Below are positions 1-6,615 of a stretch of DNA of 7,044 nt, piece by piece. Each line of letters begins with the position of its first letter. Within the stretch, counting starts at the first letter, position 1. The notes beneath the pieces were generated by a model. The model had not been told where the DNA came from and did not search any database. It was given only the letters and a program-made list of their open reading frames with translations. Source of the DNA: Flaviramulus sp. (GTDB lineage Bacteria > Bacteroidota > Bacteroidia > Flavobacteriales > Flavobacteriaceae); NCBI GenBank assembly GCA_023255235.1, contig JALRJA010000371.1:1-7044 (forward strand), read 5' to 3'. A program made the translations under genes and the position numbers.

Positions 1-653
1 ATAGTGAAATAAGAAATACATTTACTTCCATCTACCACATAGGGTTGGGTTATAGCCTGAGTTGGGCAAGCATCAATACAGGCAGTACAGGTGCCGCAAT
101 GGTTTGTTGTTGGTAAATCGTATTCTAGATCTAAATCGATAATAAGTTCGGCAATAAAATAAAACGATCCTATTTGTTGGGTTAATAAATTACTGTGCTT
201 CCCTATCCAACCCAATCCGCTTTTTGCAGCCCAAGCTTTGTCTAAAACGGGAGCCGAATCTACAAAAGCACGCCCGTGTACCTCGCCAATTTCATTTTGA
301 ATAAAATATAATAATGCTTTGAGCTTATCTTTTATTACAAAGTGGTAATCTGTACCGTAAGCATATTTAGATAGTTTATAGCTATTGGTTATTTGCTCGT
401 GATTTGGATAATAGTTTAGTAGTAGAGAAATTACACTTTTTGAGCCTTCAACCAATTTTGTGGGATCTAATCGTTTATCAAAATGGTTTTCCATATAGTG
501 CATCTCTCCATGCTTGTTTTTATTAAGCCAATTCTCTAATCGGGGTGCTTCTTCTTCTAAAAACTGTGCTTTGCTAATACCACAAGATAAAAAACCGAGG
601 CGTTTTGCTTCGGTTTTAATTTGGTGTGTGTATGTTGCTTTATTATTTATCAT
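1..653 (-). CDS. queG: Epoxyqueuosine reductase QueG, partial (C-terminal part beyond the left edge)
   Basis: QueG is a cytosolic cobalamin- and Fe-S-dependent enzyme. It reduces epoxyqueuosine to queuosine in the anticodon of tRNAs with a GUN anticodon. I translated 217 codons from the ATG at 651-653 (start [13 protein letters not shown]) with no stop before the left edge. Visible family features are the [18 protein letters not shown] stretch, the [17 protein letters not shown] segment with Asp132, whose equivalent is the proposed catalytic acid, and [10 protein letters not shown]. These are followed by the first 4Fe-4S motif [17 protein letters not shown] with Cys186, Cys189, Cys192 and Cys196. 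Cys212 in KCISYFT begins the part that leads to the second cluster. Family members are about 310-380 residues long, so roughly a third is missing, including the second cluster. It lies 39 bases downstream of ruvB in the same direction and is probably co-transcribed. The identification is firm; only the truncation by the window limits it. Confidence 0.95.
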   Translation of the reverse strand, partial: MINNKATYTHQIKTEAKRLGFLSCGISKAQFLEEEAPRLENWLNKNKHGEMHYMENHFDKRLDPTKLVEGSKSVISLLLNYYPNHEQITNSYKLSKYAYGTDYHFVIKDKLKALLYFIQNEIGEVHGRAFVDSAPVLDKAWAAKSGLGWIGKHSNLLTQQIGSFYFIAELIIDLDLEYDLPTTNHCGTCTACIDACPTQAITQPYVVDGSKCISYFT

Positions 654-661
654 TTTTTGAG

Positions 662-681
662 ATTCTAAAAATCTTTAGAAT
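662..681 (-). repeat. Short inverted repeat between ruvB and queG
   Basis: A perfect 8-base inverted repeat (ATTCTAAA / TTTAGAAT) with a 4-base loop fills much of the 39-base gap between the ruvB stop and the queG ATG. As RNA it would form a small, almost entirely A-U hairpin just upstream of the queG start. The stem holds a single G-C pair and no U-tract follows, so it is a poor terminator. It could be a weak transcript-end or translation-modulating structure, or chance in AT-rich sequence. The symmetry is seen directly; any function is unproven. Confidence 0.3.
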
Positions 682-692
682 AACTCTAGGTG

Positions 693-1715
693 TTAAAATA
701 ATCCTCCTTGAATATTTCCTTTTATTTTACCTAAATGCTTGTATGCTAACTCTGTTACTTCTCTTCCTCGTGGTGTTCTCATGATAAAGCCTTGTTGTAT
801 TAAAAAGGGTTCATAAACTTCTTCAATGGTTTCGGGGCTTTCACTTACAGCGGTTGCTATGGTAGAGATACCAACTGGACCGCCTTTAAATTTATCAATT
901 ATTGTTGTAAGTATTTTGTTATCCATTTCATCTAGTCCATGAGCATCAACACTTAAAGCTTCTAAAGCATACTTTGCAATTGTAATGTCTATGTTACCAT
1001 TTCCTTTTATTTGTGCAAAGTCTCTAACGCGTCTTAATAAAGCATTGGCAATTCTTGGTGTTCCTCTACTGCGTCCTGCAATTTCTATTGCAGCTTCCAT
1101 AGAAATAGGTACATCTAAAATATTAGCACTTCTTTGAACTATGGTGGTTAGCAACTCTGTATTGTAGTATTGTAACCTACTTTGAATACCAAAACGTGCA
1201 CGCATAGGTGAGGTTAATAGCCCTGAACGCGTAGTTGCACCAACTAATGTGAAAGGATTTAAATTTATTTGAACCGTTCTAGCATTGGGTCCTGTTTCTA
1301 TCATGATATCAATTTTATAATCCTCCATGGCTGAGTATAGATACTCTTCTACTATGGGGCTTAATCTATGAATCTCATCAATAAAGAGAACATCACGTTC
1401 TTCTAAATTAGTTAAGAGACCTGCTAAGTCACCAGGTTTATCTAAAACTGGTCCTGATGTTACTTTAATGCCTACATTTAGCTCATTGGCTAGAATATGA
1501 GCAAGTGTTGTTTTTCCTAATCCTGGAGGGCCATGAAATAGTGTGTGGTCTAAAGCTTCGGTACGTAAATTGGCTGCTTGAACAAATATTTTAAGATTTT
1601 CCAATACTTGATCCTGACCGGTGAAATCGTTAAAATTAAGAGGTCTTAACTTTTTTTCAACATCAAGGTCTTCGGATGAAAAATTGTGGTTTGTTGGATC
1701 TAAATTTTCATTCAT
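693..1715 (-). CDS. ruvB: Holliday junction branch-migration ATPase RuvB
   Basis: RuvB is the hexameric AAA+ motor that, with RuvA, drives branch migration of Holliday junctions for resolution by RuvC. The 340-residue product has Walker A GPPGLGKT (62-69), Walker B LFIDEIH (110-116) and sensor 1 GATTR (159-163). The probable arginine finger is Arg174 in MRARFG, and sensor 2 is RGTPRIAN (218-224). The C-terminal winged-helix domain (about 265-335) carries the RTPRGR DNA-contact motif. Length and motifs match intact family members. I chose the ATG at 1713-1715 (MNENLDP). The frame extends three codons further to a TTG at 1722-1724, but MNENLDP is the usual flavobacterial N-terminus and the TTG overlaps a candidate promoter box. 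The gene sits just below the terminator of the oxidase operon and upstream of queG. It therefore probably has its own promoter rather than being part of the respiratory operon. Confidence 0.97.
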   Translation of the reverse strand: MNENLDPTNHNFSSEDLDVEKKLRPLNFNDFTGQDQVLENLKIFVQAANLRTEALDHTLFHGPPGLGKTTLAHILANELNVGIKVTSGPVLDKPGDLAGLLTNLEERDVLFIDEIHRLSPIVEEYLYSAMEDYKIDIMIETGPNARTVQINLNPFTLVGATTRSGLLTSPMRARFGIQSRLQYYNTELLTTIVQRSANILDVPISMEAAIEIAGRSRGTPRIANALLRRVRDFAQIKGNGNIDITIAKYALEALSVDAHGLDEMDNKILTTIIDKFKGGPVGISTIATAVSESPETIEEVYEPFLIQQGFIMRTPRGREVTELAYKHLGKIKGNIQGGLF

Positions 1716-1721
1716 AGATAA

Positions 1722-1729
1722 CAAATATA
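1722..1729 (-). promoter_or_regulatory. Candidate Bacteroidota -7 promoter box for ruvB
   Basis: Read on the minus strand the bases are TATATTTG, an exact match to the Bacteroidota -7 consensus TAnnTTTG. The box sits 6 bases before the chosen ruvB ATG and just past the terminator of the upstream operon, where a new promoter would be needed. Transcription from it would give an almost leaderless mRNA. No clear TTG (-33) element is present at the expected distance, which would fall inside the terminator hairpin. In AT-rich DNA a match of this length can arise by chance. Confidence 0.25.
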
Positions 1730-1734
1730 TAACG

Positions 1735-1766
1735 AAAAAGCCTTTCTAAAAATAGAAAGGCTTTTT
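1735..1766 (-). terminator. Intrinsic terminator closing the ACIII-oxidase operon
   Basis: A perfect 14-base inverted repeat (AAAAAGCCTTTCTA / TAGAAAGGCTTTTT) with a 4-base loop starts 21 bases after the stop codon of cytochrome oxidase subunit I. On the minus strand the stem ends in GGC followed by five T, the classic rho-independent form. It lies between that stop and the ruvB start. It is nearly symmetric, with six T on the plus strand too, but no plus-strand gene reads towards it. Confidence 0.9.
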
Positions 1767-1787
1767 TAATGTTATTTGAATATGATT

Positions 1788-3584
1788 TTAGTGTTGTAAT
1801 TCTTCTTCACCTTTCTTTAAAGGTATGTTTTGAGGAACGAAATCTTGATCGTGTCCTGGTTTACTATAATCATACGCCCAACGGTGAACATGAGGAATCT
1901 CTCCTGGCCAATTACCGTGAATATGTTCTATAGGTGCAGTCCATTCTAGTGTGTTTGATTTCCATGGGTTTTGTTCTGTTTTTTTTCCGTAAAACATACT
2001 TATGAAAAAATTCCAGAGAAAAACTAACTGAAAAACGCCTCCTATTACAGCAAAAATGGTAATAACTACGTTTACGTTTGCTAAATCATCAAATAATGGG
2101 AAGTTACTATTTGTGTAGTAGCGTCTTGGTAAACCCGCCATACCAATAAAATGCATAGGGAAAAATACCCCATAAGCACTAATAGCGGTAACCCAAAAAT
2201 GAACGTAGCCTAGGTTTTTATTTAACATTCTACCAAACATTTTAGGGAACCAATGGTAAATTCCTGCAAACATGCCGTATAAGGCAGATATACCCATAAC
2301 TAAATGAAAGTGAGCAACCACAAAATAGGTGTCATGAACATTAATATCGAGAGCACTATCACCTAAAATAATACCTGTTAATCCTCCTGTAATAAATGTA
2401 GAAACTAAGCCAATTGAAAATAGCATAGCTGGATTCATTTGTAAATTACCTTTCCAGAGTGTTGTTATATAGTTGAATGCTTTTACAGCTGAAGGGATTG
2501 CAATTAATAAGGTTGTAAAAGTGAATACAGAACCTAAAAACGGATTCATTCCTGATACAAACATATGATGCCCCCAAACTATTGTTGATAAAAAAGCTAT
2601 AGCTAAAATAGAAGCAACCATGGCACGGTAGCCAAATATGGGTTTACGTGAATTTGTTGCAATTATTTCTGAGGTTATACCTAATGCTGGCAACAATACA
2701 ATATAAACTTCTGGGTGTCCTAAGAACCAAAATAAATGTTCAAATAAAACAGGTGATCCTCCTTGATAGTGTAATACTTCACCTTGAATAAATATATCAG
2801 ACAAGAAAAATGATGTTCCAAAGCTTCTATCCATTATTAAAAGTAAAGCTGCCGATAATAAAACAGGAAATGAAACGACACCAATTACAGCCGTAATAAA
2901 AAATGCCCAAATTGTTAAAGGTAATCGTGTCATAGACATGCCTTTAGTGCGTAAATTAATAACGGTAACAATATAGTTAAGTGATCCTAAAAGTGACGAT
3001 GCGATAAAGATAGCCATAGATACAAGCCATAATGTCATTCCCATTCCTGAGCCTCCTTGAGCCATTGGTAAAGCACTTAAAGGTGGGTAGATAGTCCAAC
3101 CAGCTGCGGCAGGACCAGCTTCTACAAATAAGGATAGTATCATGATAACACTAGATAAAAAGAATAACCAATAGGAAACCATATTTAAAAATCCTGATGC
3201 CATATCTCGTGCTCCAATTTGCAAAGGGATTAATAAGTTACTAAAAGTTCCGCTTAATCCGGCGGTTAATACAAAAAACACCATGATGGTACCATGTATG
3301 GTTACTAATGCTAAATAGATATCGGCATCCATAACGCCTTCAGGAGCCCATTTGCCTAATAATGCTTGAAATAAAACATTAGGTTGTTCCGGCCATGCTA
3401 TTTGCATACGAAACATAATTGACATTAACACCCCTATTACTCCCATGATTGTACCCGTAATTAAATACTGTTTTGCAATCATTTTGTGATCTTGACTAAA
3501 AATGTATTTAGTAATAAAGGTTTCTTTATGATGATGATGTCCGTGTTCTTCGGCGTGAAGGTGAGTATCTGCGTTTGCTGACAT
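1788..3584 (-). CDS. ctaD: Cytochrome c oxidase subunit I (aa3-type, heme-copper family A)
   Basis: This is the catalytic membrane subunit that reduces O2 to water and pumps protons. The 598 residues contain 12 predicted membrane helices between about 38 and 531. Ligands are in place: His97 and His427 for heme a, His425 for heme a3, and His290, His339 and His340 for CuB. Tyr294 in GHPEVY is the expected His-Tyr crosslink partner. The D-channel is complete (Asp127, Asn116, Asn134, Glu292), which places it in the A1-type. The K-channel has Lys368, with Ser365 where Paracoccus has Thr. Arg487-Arg488 (GLPRRYY) should contact heme propionates. The N-terminus is unusually histidine-rich (residues 8-19), and a soluble tail of about 65 residues follows helix 12. 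The gene begins 27 bases after the subunit II stop and is the last gene before the terminator. No subunit III gene follows. The ATG at 3582-3584 has no Shine-Dalgarno sequence, as is usual in this phylum. Confidence 0.97.
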   Translation of the reverse strand: MSANADTHLHAEEHGHHHHKETFITKYIFSQDHKMIAKQYLITGTIMGVIGVLMSIMFRMQIAWPEQPNVLFQALLGKWAPEGVMDADIYLALVTIHGTIMVFFVLTAGLSGTFSNLLIPLQIGARDMASGFLNMVSYWLFFLSSVIMILSLFVEAGPAAAGWTIYPPLSALPMAQGGSGMGMTLWLVSMAIFIASSLLGSLNYIVTVINLRTKGMSMTRLPLTIWAFFITAVIGVVSFPVLLSAALLLIMDRSFGTSFFLSDIFIQGEVLHYQGGSPVLFEHLFWFLGHPEVYIVLLPALGITSEIIATNSRKPIFGYRAMVASILAIAFLSTIVWGHHMFVSGMNPFLGSVFTFTTLLIAIPSAVKAFNYITTLWKGNLQMNPAMLFSIGLVSTFITGGLTGIILGDSALDINVHDTYFVVAHFHLVMGISALYGMFAGIYHWFPKMFGRMLNKNLGYVHFWVTAISAYGVFFPMHFIGMAGLPRRYYTNSNFPLFDDLANVNVVITIFAVIGGVFQLVFLWNFFISMFYGKKTEQNPWKSNTLEWTAPIEHIHGNWPGEIPHVHRWAYDYSKPGHDQDFVPQNIPLKKGEEELQH

Positions 3585-3611
3585 AATCTGTGGTTTCGTT
3601 TTCTTTTTAAA

Positions 3612-4679
3612 TTAATTAATTAACGAGTTTTTAAACTCTTTTTGTTCTTTTATCCAAGCATCAAACTCTTCTTGGGTTTCAACTACTATTTTCATTTGCA
3701 TATTGTAATGTGATTTTCCACAAATCTTATTACATAACAATAGATAATCAAACTCATATCTATCTAAAGGGTCTTCGCCTTTGGCAACTAAAATTTTGCT
3801 GTTTTGAACTCTAATATTGTTAATATTGTTTACCTTTTCAATAATTTCAGGTGTTTGCCTCATATCTGCTGTTGTTACTGTTGGTGTAAACCCAAACTGG
3901 GTAATCATACCTGGAACACAGTTCATTTGAGCTCTAAAATGAGGCATATAGGCTGAGTGTAAAACGTCTTGAGAACGCATTTTAAACAATACTGGTCTTC
4001 CTACTGGTAAATGCAATTCTGTTGTAATGACATCGTCTTGTGCGTTTGGGTCAGATTCATCTAATCCTAAAATATTAGCTCGGTCAATATCTATAAGGCG
4101 AACATTAGCTTTTCCTAAGGTGTTATCTTCACCAGCATATCTAGCTTTCCAGTTAAATTGTTGTGCATATAATTCTATCACTATAGGGTCATCGCTTTCG
4201 TCAACATTCATAATGTTAATCCAGGTATTTAAACCATAAATAATTAATCCTGCTAAAACAATAACTGGAATAATAGTCCAAATAAATTCTAATTTATTAT
4301 TATCTGCAAAGAACAAGGCTTTTTTACCTTTTTCGCCTTTGTATTTAAAAGCAAAGTAGTGTAATAGGAATTGTGTAACTGTTTGTACTATAAATATAAT
4401 GATTAATGAGGTAATCATTAAATTATCAATGATTGGGCCATGCTCTGAGGCAGAATTAGATAATAGAGGTAAGTCGCCCCATTTTACAAAACAGATGATG
4501 GTAATGATATAAATGAATGCTAAAAAGCCCATCATTAAATACCCATTTACGGCATTGTCTTTATCACTAGCAACTTGAGTGTTTTCATTTTTTGCTTGAG
4601 CTAAATCAAAAATTTTAACCATTTGCCAAATGGCAACTAAAATAAATACTAAAATTATAATTGTTAATAAAGCAGTCAT
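3612..4679 (-). CDS. ctaC: Cytochrome c oxidase subunit II (CuA subunit)
   Basis: Subunit II accepts electrons at its binuclear CuA centre on the periplasmic side and passes them to heme a of subunit I. The CuA ligands are His241 (DVLHSAYMPHF), Cys316, Cys320, His324 and Met327 in CNKICGKSHYNM. The protein has 355 residues and four predicted membrane helices (about 4-22, 47-66, 85-110 and 131-151), where the classical subunit has two. The stretch between His241 and Cys316 is 75 residues, against about 35 in Paracoccus, so an insertion of about 40 residues (roughly 265-308) splits the CuA domain. Lys318 replaces the glutamate that in classical oxidases helps bind the Mg/Mn ion. There is no CxxCH motif, so this is not a caa3-type fusion and a separate cytochrome must donate electrons. 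It lies 30 bases after actF and 27 bases before subunit I in one operon. Confidence 0.96.
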   Translation of the reverse strand: MTALLTIIILVFILVAIWQMVKIFDLAQAKNENTQVASDKDNAVNGYLMMGFLAFIYIITIICFVKWGDLPLLSNSASEHGPIIDNLMITSLIIIFIVQTVTQFLLHYFAFKYKGEKGKKALFFADNNKLEFIWTIIPVIVLAGLIIYGLNTWINIMNVDESDDPIVIELYAQQFNWKARYAGEDNTLGKANVRLIDIDRANILGLDESDPNAQDDVITTELHLPVGRPVLFKMRSQDVLHSAYMPHFRAQMNCVPGMITQFGFTPTVTTADMRQTPEIIEKVNNINNIRVQNSKILVAKGEDPLDRYEFDYLLLCNKICGKSHYNMQMKIVVETQEEFDAWIKEQKEFKNSLIN

Positions 4680-4709
4680 TGTTATCGTTGGTCTTTATTT
4701 ATTTCTTAA

Positions 4710-6041
4710 TTAATAATGAAAATCTTCGCTTTCTTTTCTAAATGGGTATCCTTTAACCAGTAAAGGTGCTTTAGTTAATGCTGTAAACACAACTAGAATG
4801 AATAGTCCTGCAAATAGCAATATTGAACTAATTTCAGGAATTCCAATACCCCATCTGTCTCCTACAGTTGCGGGCATAATCATGTTAAACACATCTATGT
4901 AATGACCAAATAGTATTACTAAACCTGTCATAACCACAAACCAAGGAATTCGTTTATAGTCGGCATTCATTAGCATTAGTATAGGGAATACAAAATTGAG
5001 TCCAACCATACCAAGAAATGGCCATTTGTAATCGTTAAAACGAGACACGAAATAGGTTACTTCTTCTGGAATATTTGAGTACCATATAAGCATAAATTGT
5101 GAAAACCACAGGTAGGTCCAAAAAATACTAAATGCAAACATAAATTTGGCTACGTCATGCAAATGGTTTTCATTTACAAACTCTAAATAATTTCTAGATT
5201 TTAAGTATATAGTAATTAATGCAATAACGGTAATACCGCTTACAAACATACTTGCAAAAACATACCACCCAAATAATGTTGAGAACCAGTGTGGGTCAAC
5301 GCTCATAATCCAGTCCCAAGACATCATAGATTCTGTGTAAATAAAGAACACTAAAAATGCTGCTGAAATTCGAAACGATTTTTTAAAGTTACTTATGTCA
5401 TTGGCTGTATCTTGTGCCATTGAGAACTTACGAGAAAAGTAGCGGTATAAACTCCAGCCTGCTATAAATATTAACCCTCTAATAATAAACCATGGAAGGT
5501 TTAAAAAGCTTGATTTTCCTTTTATTAGTTTATCGTGTTCTACGACTTCTGGATCCATCCAAATAAATAGGTTGTAGTGTCCTATGGTTCCTGAAGCTAC
5601 AGCAATACCTAGCACTATTAAAGCTCCTGGTAACACGTATGATGTTATTCCTTCCATAACTCTAAATAATACAGGAGACCAGCCTGCTTGTGATGCAATT
5701 TGAATGGCATAAAATGCTAAGACACCTAAGGCAATCATCATAAAGAAAAAAGCGGCTACGTATAATGCAGACCATGGTCTGTTTGCTATTTGGTGTTGAA
5801 CGTGTTCTACGTGTTTTTGGTGTTGGTCAACTTGTGAGTGAGCATCATCTAAATGTAAATCAGTTGTTGCATGAGCAATTTCTTGATCGTGACCTCCTCC
5901 ATGATGTGATTCTTCTGCAAGTAAAGTTTCAACTTCTTCAAAAGATTTATGTGCATCGAAAAAACTAAAGCCTACTCCTAATAACCCGAGGGCTATTAAA
6001 ATAATAGAAACTGTTTTTAATTTATTTGAGAATGTGTACAT
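4710..6041 (-). CDS. actF: Alternative complex III subunit ActF (NrfD-like quinol:cytochrome c oxidoreductase membrane subunit)
   Basis: ActF is one of two NrfD/PsrC-like membrane subunits of ACIII, the cytochrome bc1-unrelated enzyme that oxidises menaquinol and reduces c-type cytochromes. ActC is thought to hold the quinol site; ActF is its cofactor-free relative and may help in proton translocation. The 443-residue protein has about ten hydrophobic helices (near 9-29, 91-115, 136-156, 184-203, 225-244, 255-281, 298-320, 340-358, 366-388 and 403-424). It carries family-typical stretches such as YTESMMSWDWIMSVDPHW (235-252). Between helices 1 and 2 is a hydrophilic segment with ten histidines in residues 46-83. 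From the lysine-bearing N-terminus I infer that this loop is periplasmic. The gene starts 13 bases after actE and ends 30 bases before subunit II. The family is assigned by sequence character and context; ActC is excluded because it would lie upstream of actD. Confidence 0.93.
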   Translation of the reverse strand: MYTFSNKLKTVSIILIALGLLGVGFSFFDAHKSFEEVETLLAEESHHGGGHDQEIAHATTDLHLDDAHSQVDQHQKHVEHVQHQIANRPWSALYVAAFFFMMIALGVLAFYAIQIASQAGWSPVLFRVMEGITSYVLPGALIVLGIAVASGTIGHYNLFIWMDPEVVEHDKLIKGKSSFLNLPWFIIRGLIFIAGWSLYRYFSRKFSMAQDTANDISNFKKSFRISAAFLVFFIYTESMMSWDWIMSVDPHWFSTLFGWYVFASMFVSGITVIALITIYLKSRNYLEFVNENHLHDVAKFMFAFSIFWTYLWFSQFMLIWYSNIPEEVTYFVSRFNDYKWPFLGMVGLNFVFPILMLMNADYKRIPWFVVMTGLVILFGHYIDVFNMIMPATVGDRWGIGIPEISSILLFAGLFILVVFTALTKAPLLVKGYPFRKESEDFHY

Positions 6042-6054
6042 ATCTTATATAATC

Positions 6055-6609
6055 TTACTTTTCTAAATCTGCTTTCAATTGTAATACGTATGAAACTACC
6101 TGCCAACGTTCTTGTTCATTTAATTGGTTTGCATAAGAGCCCATGGCATTTTTTCCATAATAAATAACATGATAGATGCTTCCTTGATTTATGGCTCTAC
6201 CTGCATCATCAAAGCTTGGTATTCCAAGAATTTTTTCGCGTTTAACTAAGTTTCCTTGTCCGTTTCCTTTGTTTCCATGGCATATACCACAGTAAATTTC
6301 ATATAGTTGTTTGCCTTTATCAAAATCAACTTGAGATGAATCTAATGGGTTTAATAAGGTAGCCTTAGCTAAATTATACCCTTCTGTTGTGTTTTCAATA
6401 TCAAAAGGTATATATCCTCTTGGTATAGTGCCTTCTGCTGGTATTTGTGCTTCTATACCGTTTGCAAAGGCATTTGATTCGGCATAGGTTTCATAACCAA
6501 CAGATTCATACATATTGGGCATATATTGGTAATTGGGTGCTGTATCTTTTTTACAAGAGTATGTAACTAATATAAATGCTAATACTATTATTTTAATTAA
6601 GCTTTTCAT
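6055..6609 (-). CDS. actE: Alternative complex III subunit ActE (monoheme cytochrome c lipoprotein)
   Basis: ActE is the single-heme cytochrome c subunit of ACIII on the periplasmic face, in the electron route towards the oxidase. The 184-residue precursor begins with a lipoprotein-type signal peptide (MKSLIKIIVLAFILV). Cys19 in TYSCKKD is the probable lipidation site, although the -3 Thr and -2 Tyr are looser than the textbook lipobox. One heme-binding motif, YCGICHGNKGNGQG, supplies Cys107, Cys110 and His111. Met156 in YGKNAMGSYA is the likely distal ligand, and QERWQVVSYVLQLK (166-179) is the usual C-terminal helix of a class I cytochrome c. Between the anchor and the heme domain is a Tyr/Asn-rich linker followed by a segment with GTIPRGYIPFDIENT (60-74), which is typical of this subunit. 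The start is 6 bases after the actD stop, so translation is probably coupled. Confidence 0.94.
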   Translation of the reverse strand: MKSLIKIIVLAFILVTYSCKKDTAPNYQYMPNMYESVGYETYAESNAFANGIEAQIPAEGTIPRGYIPFDIENTTEGYNLAKATLLNPLDSSQVDFDKGKQLYEIYCGICHGNKGNGQGNLVKREKILGIPSFDDAGRAINQGSIYHVIYYGKNAMGSYANQLNEQERWQVVSYVLQLKADLEK

Positions 6610-6615
6610 ATCTAA

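Noticed and set aside
1979..1986. Run of eight A on the coding strand in the subunit I gene as a possible slippage or frameshift site
   Set aside because: The frame is intact through it (GKKT) and the C-terminal tail after it is conserved-looking, so there is no sign of programmed frameshifting or a broken gene.
3606..3621. Repeated ATTAATTAAT tract between the subunit II and subunit I genes as a possible regulatory repeat
   Set aside because: It is a short simple sequence at a stop codon in an AT-rich genome. Similar AATTAA strings occur at other gene junctions here without a consistent spacing.
3625..3638. Inverted repeat GAGTTT-TT-AAACTC near the end of the subunit II gene as a possible internal terminator
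   Set aside because: It is inside the coding sequence, with a short AT-rich stem, an almost absent loop and no U-tract on the minus strand. The next gene follows in the same operon.
4027..4239. Open frame of 70 codons on the plus strand inside subunit II
   Set aside because: It lies entirely antisense to a well-supported conserved gene, its translation has no recognisable domain, and it lacks promoter or start-site support.
5765..5968. Open frame of 67 codons on the plus strand inside actF
   Set aside because: It is antisense to the His-rich loop of ActF; the repetitive His codons keep the opposite frame open by chance.
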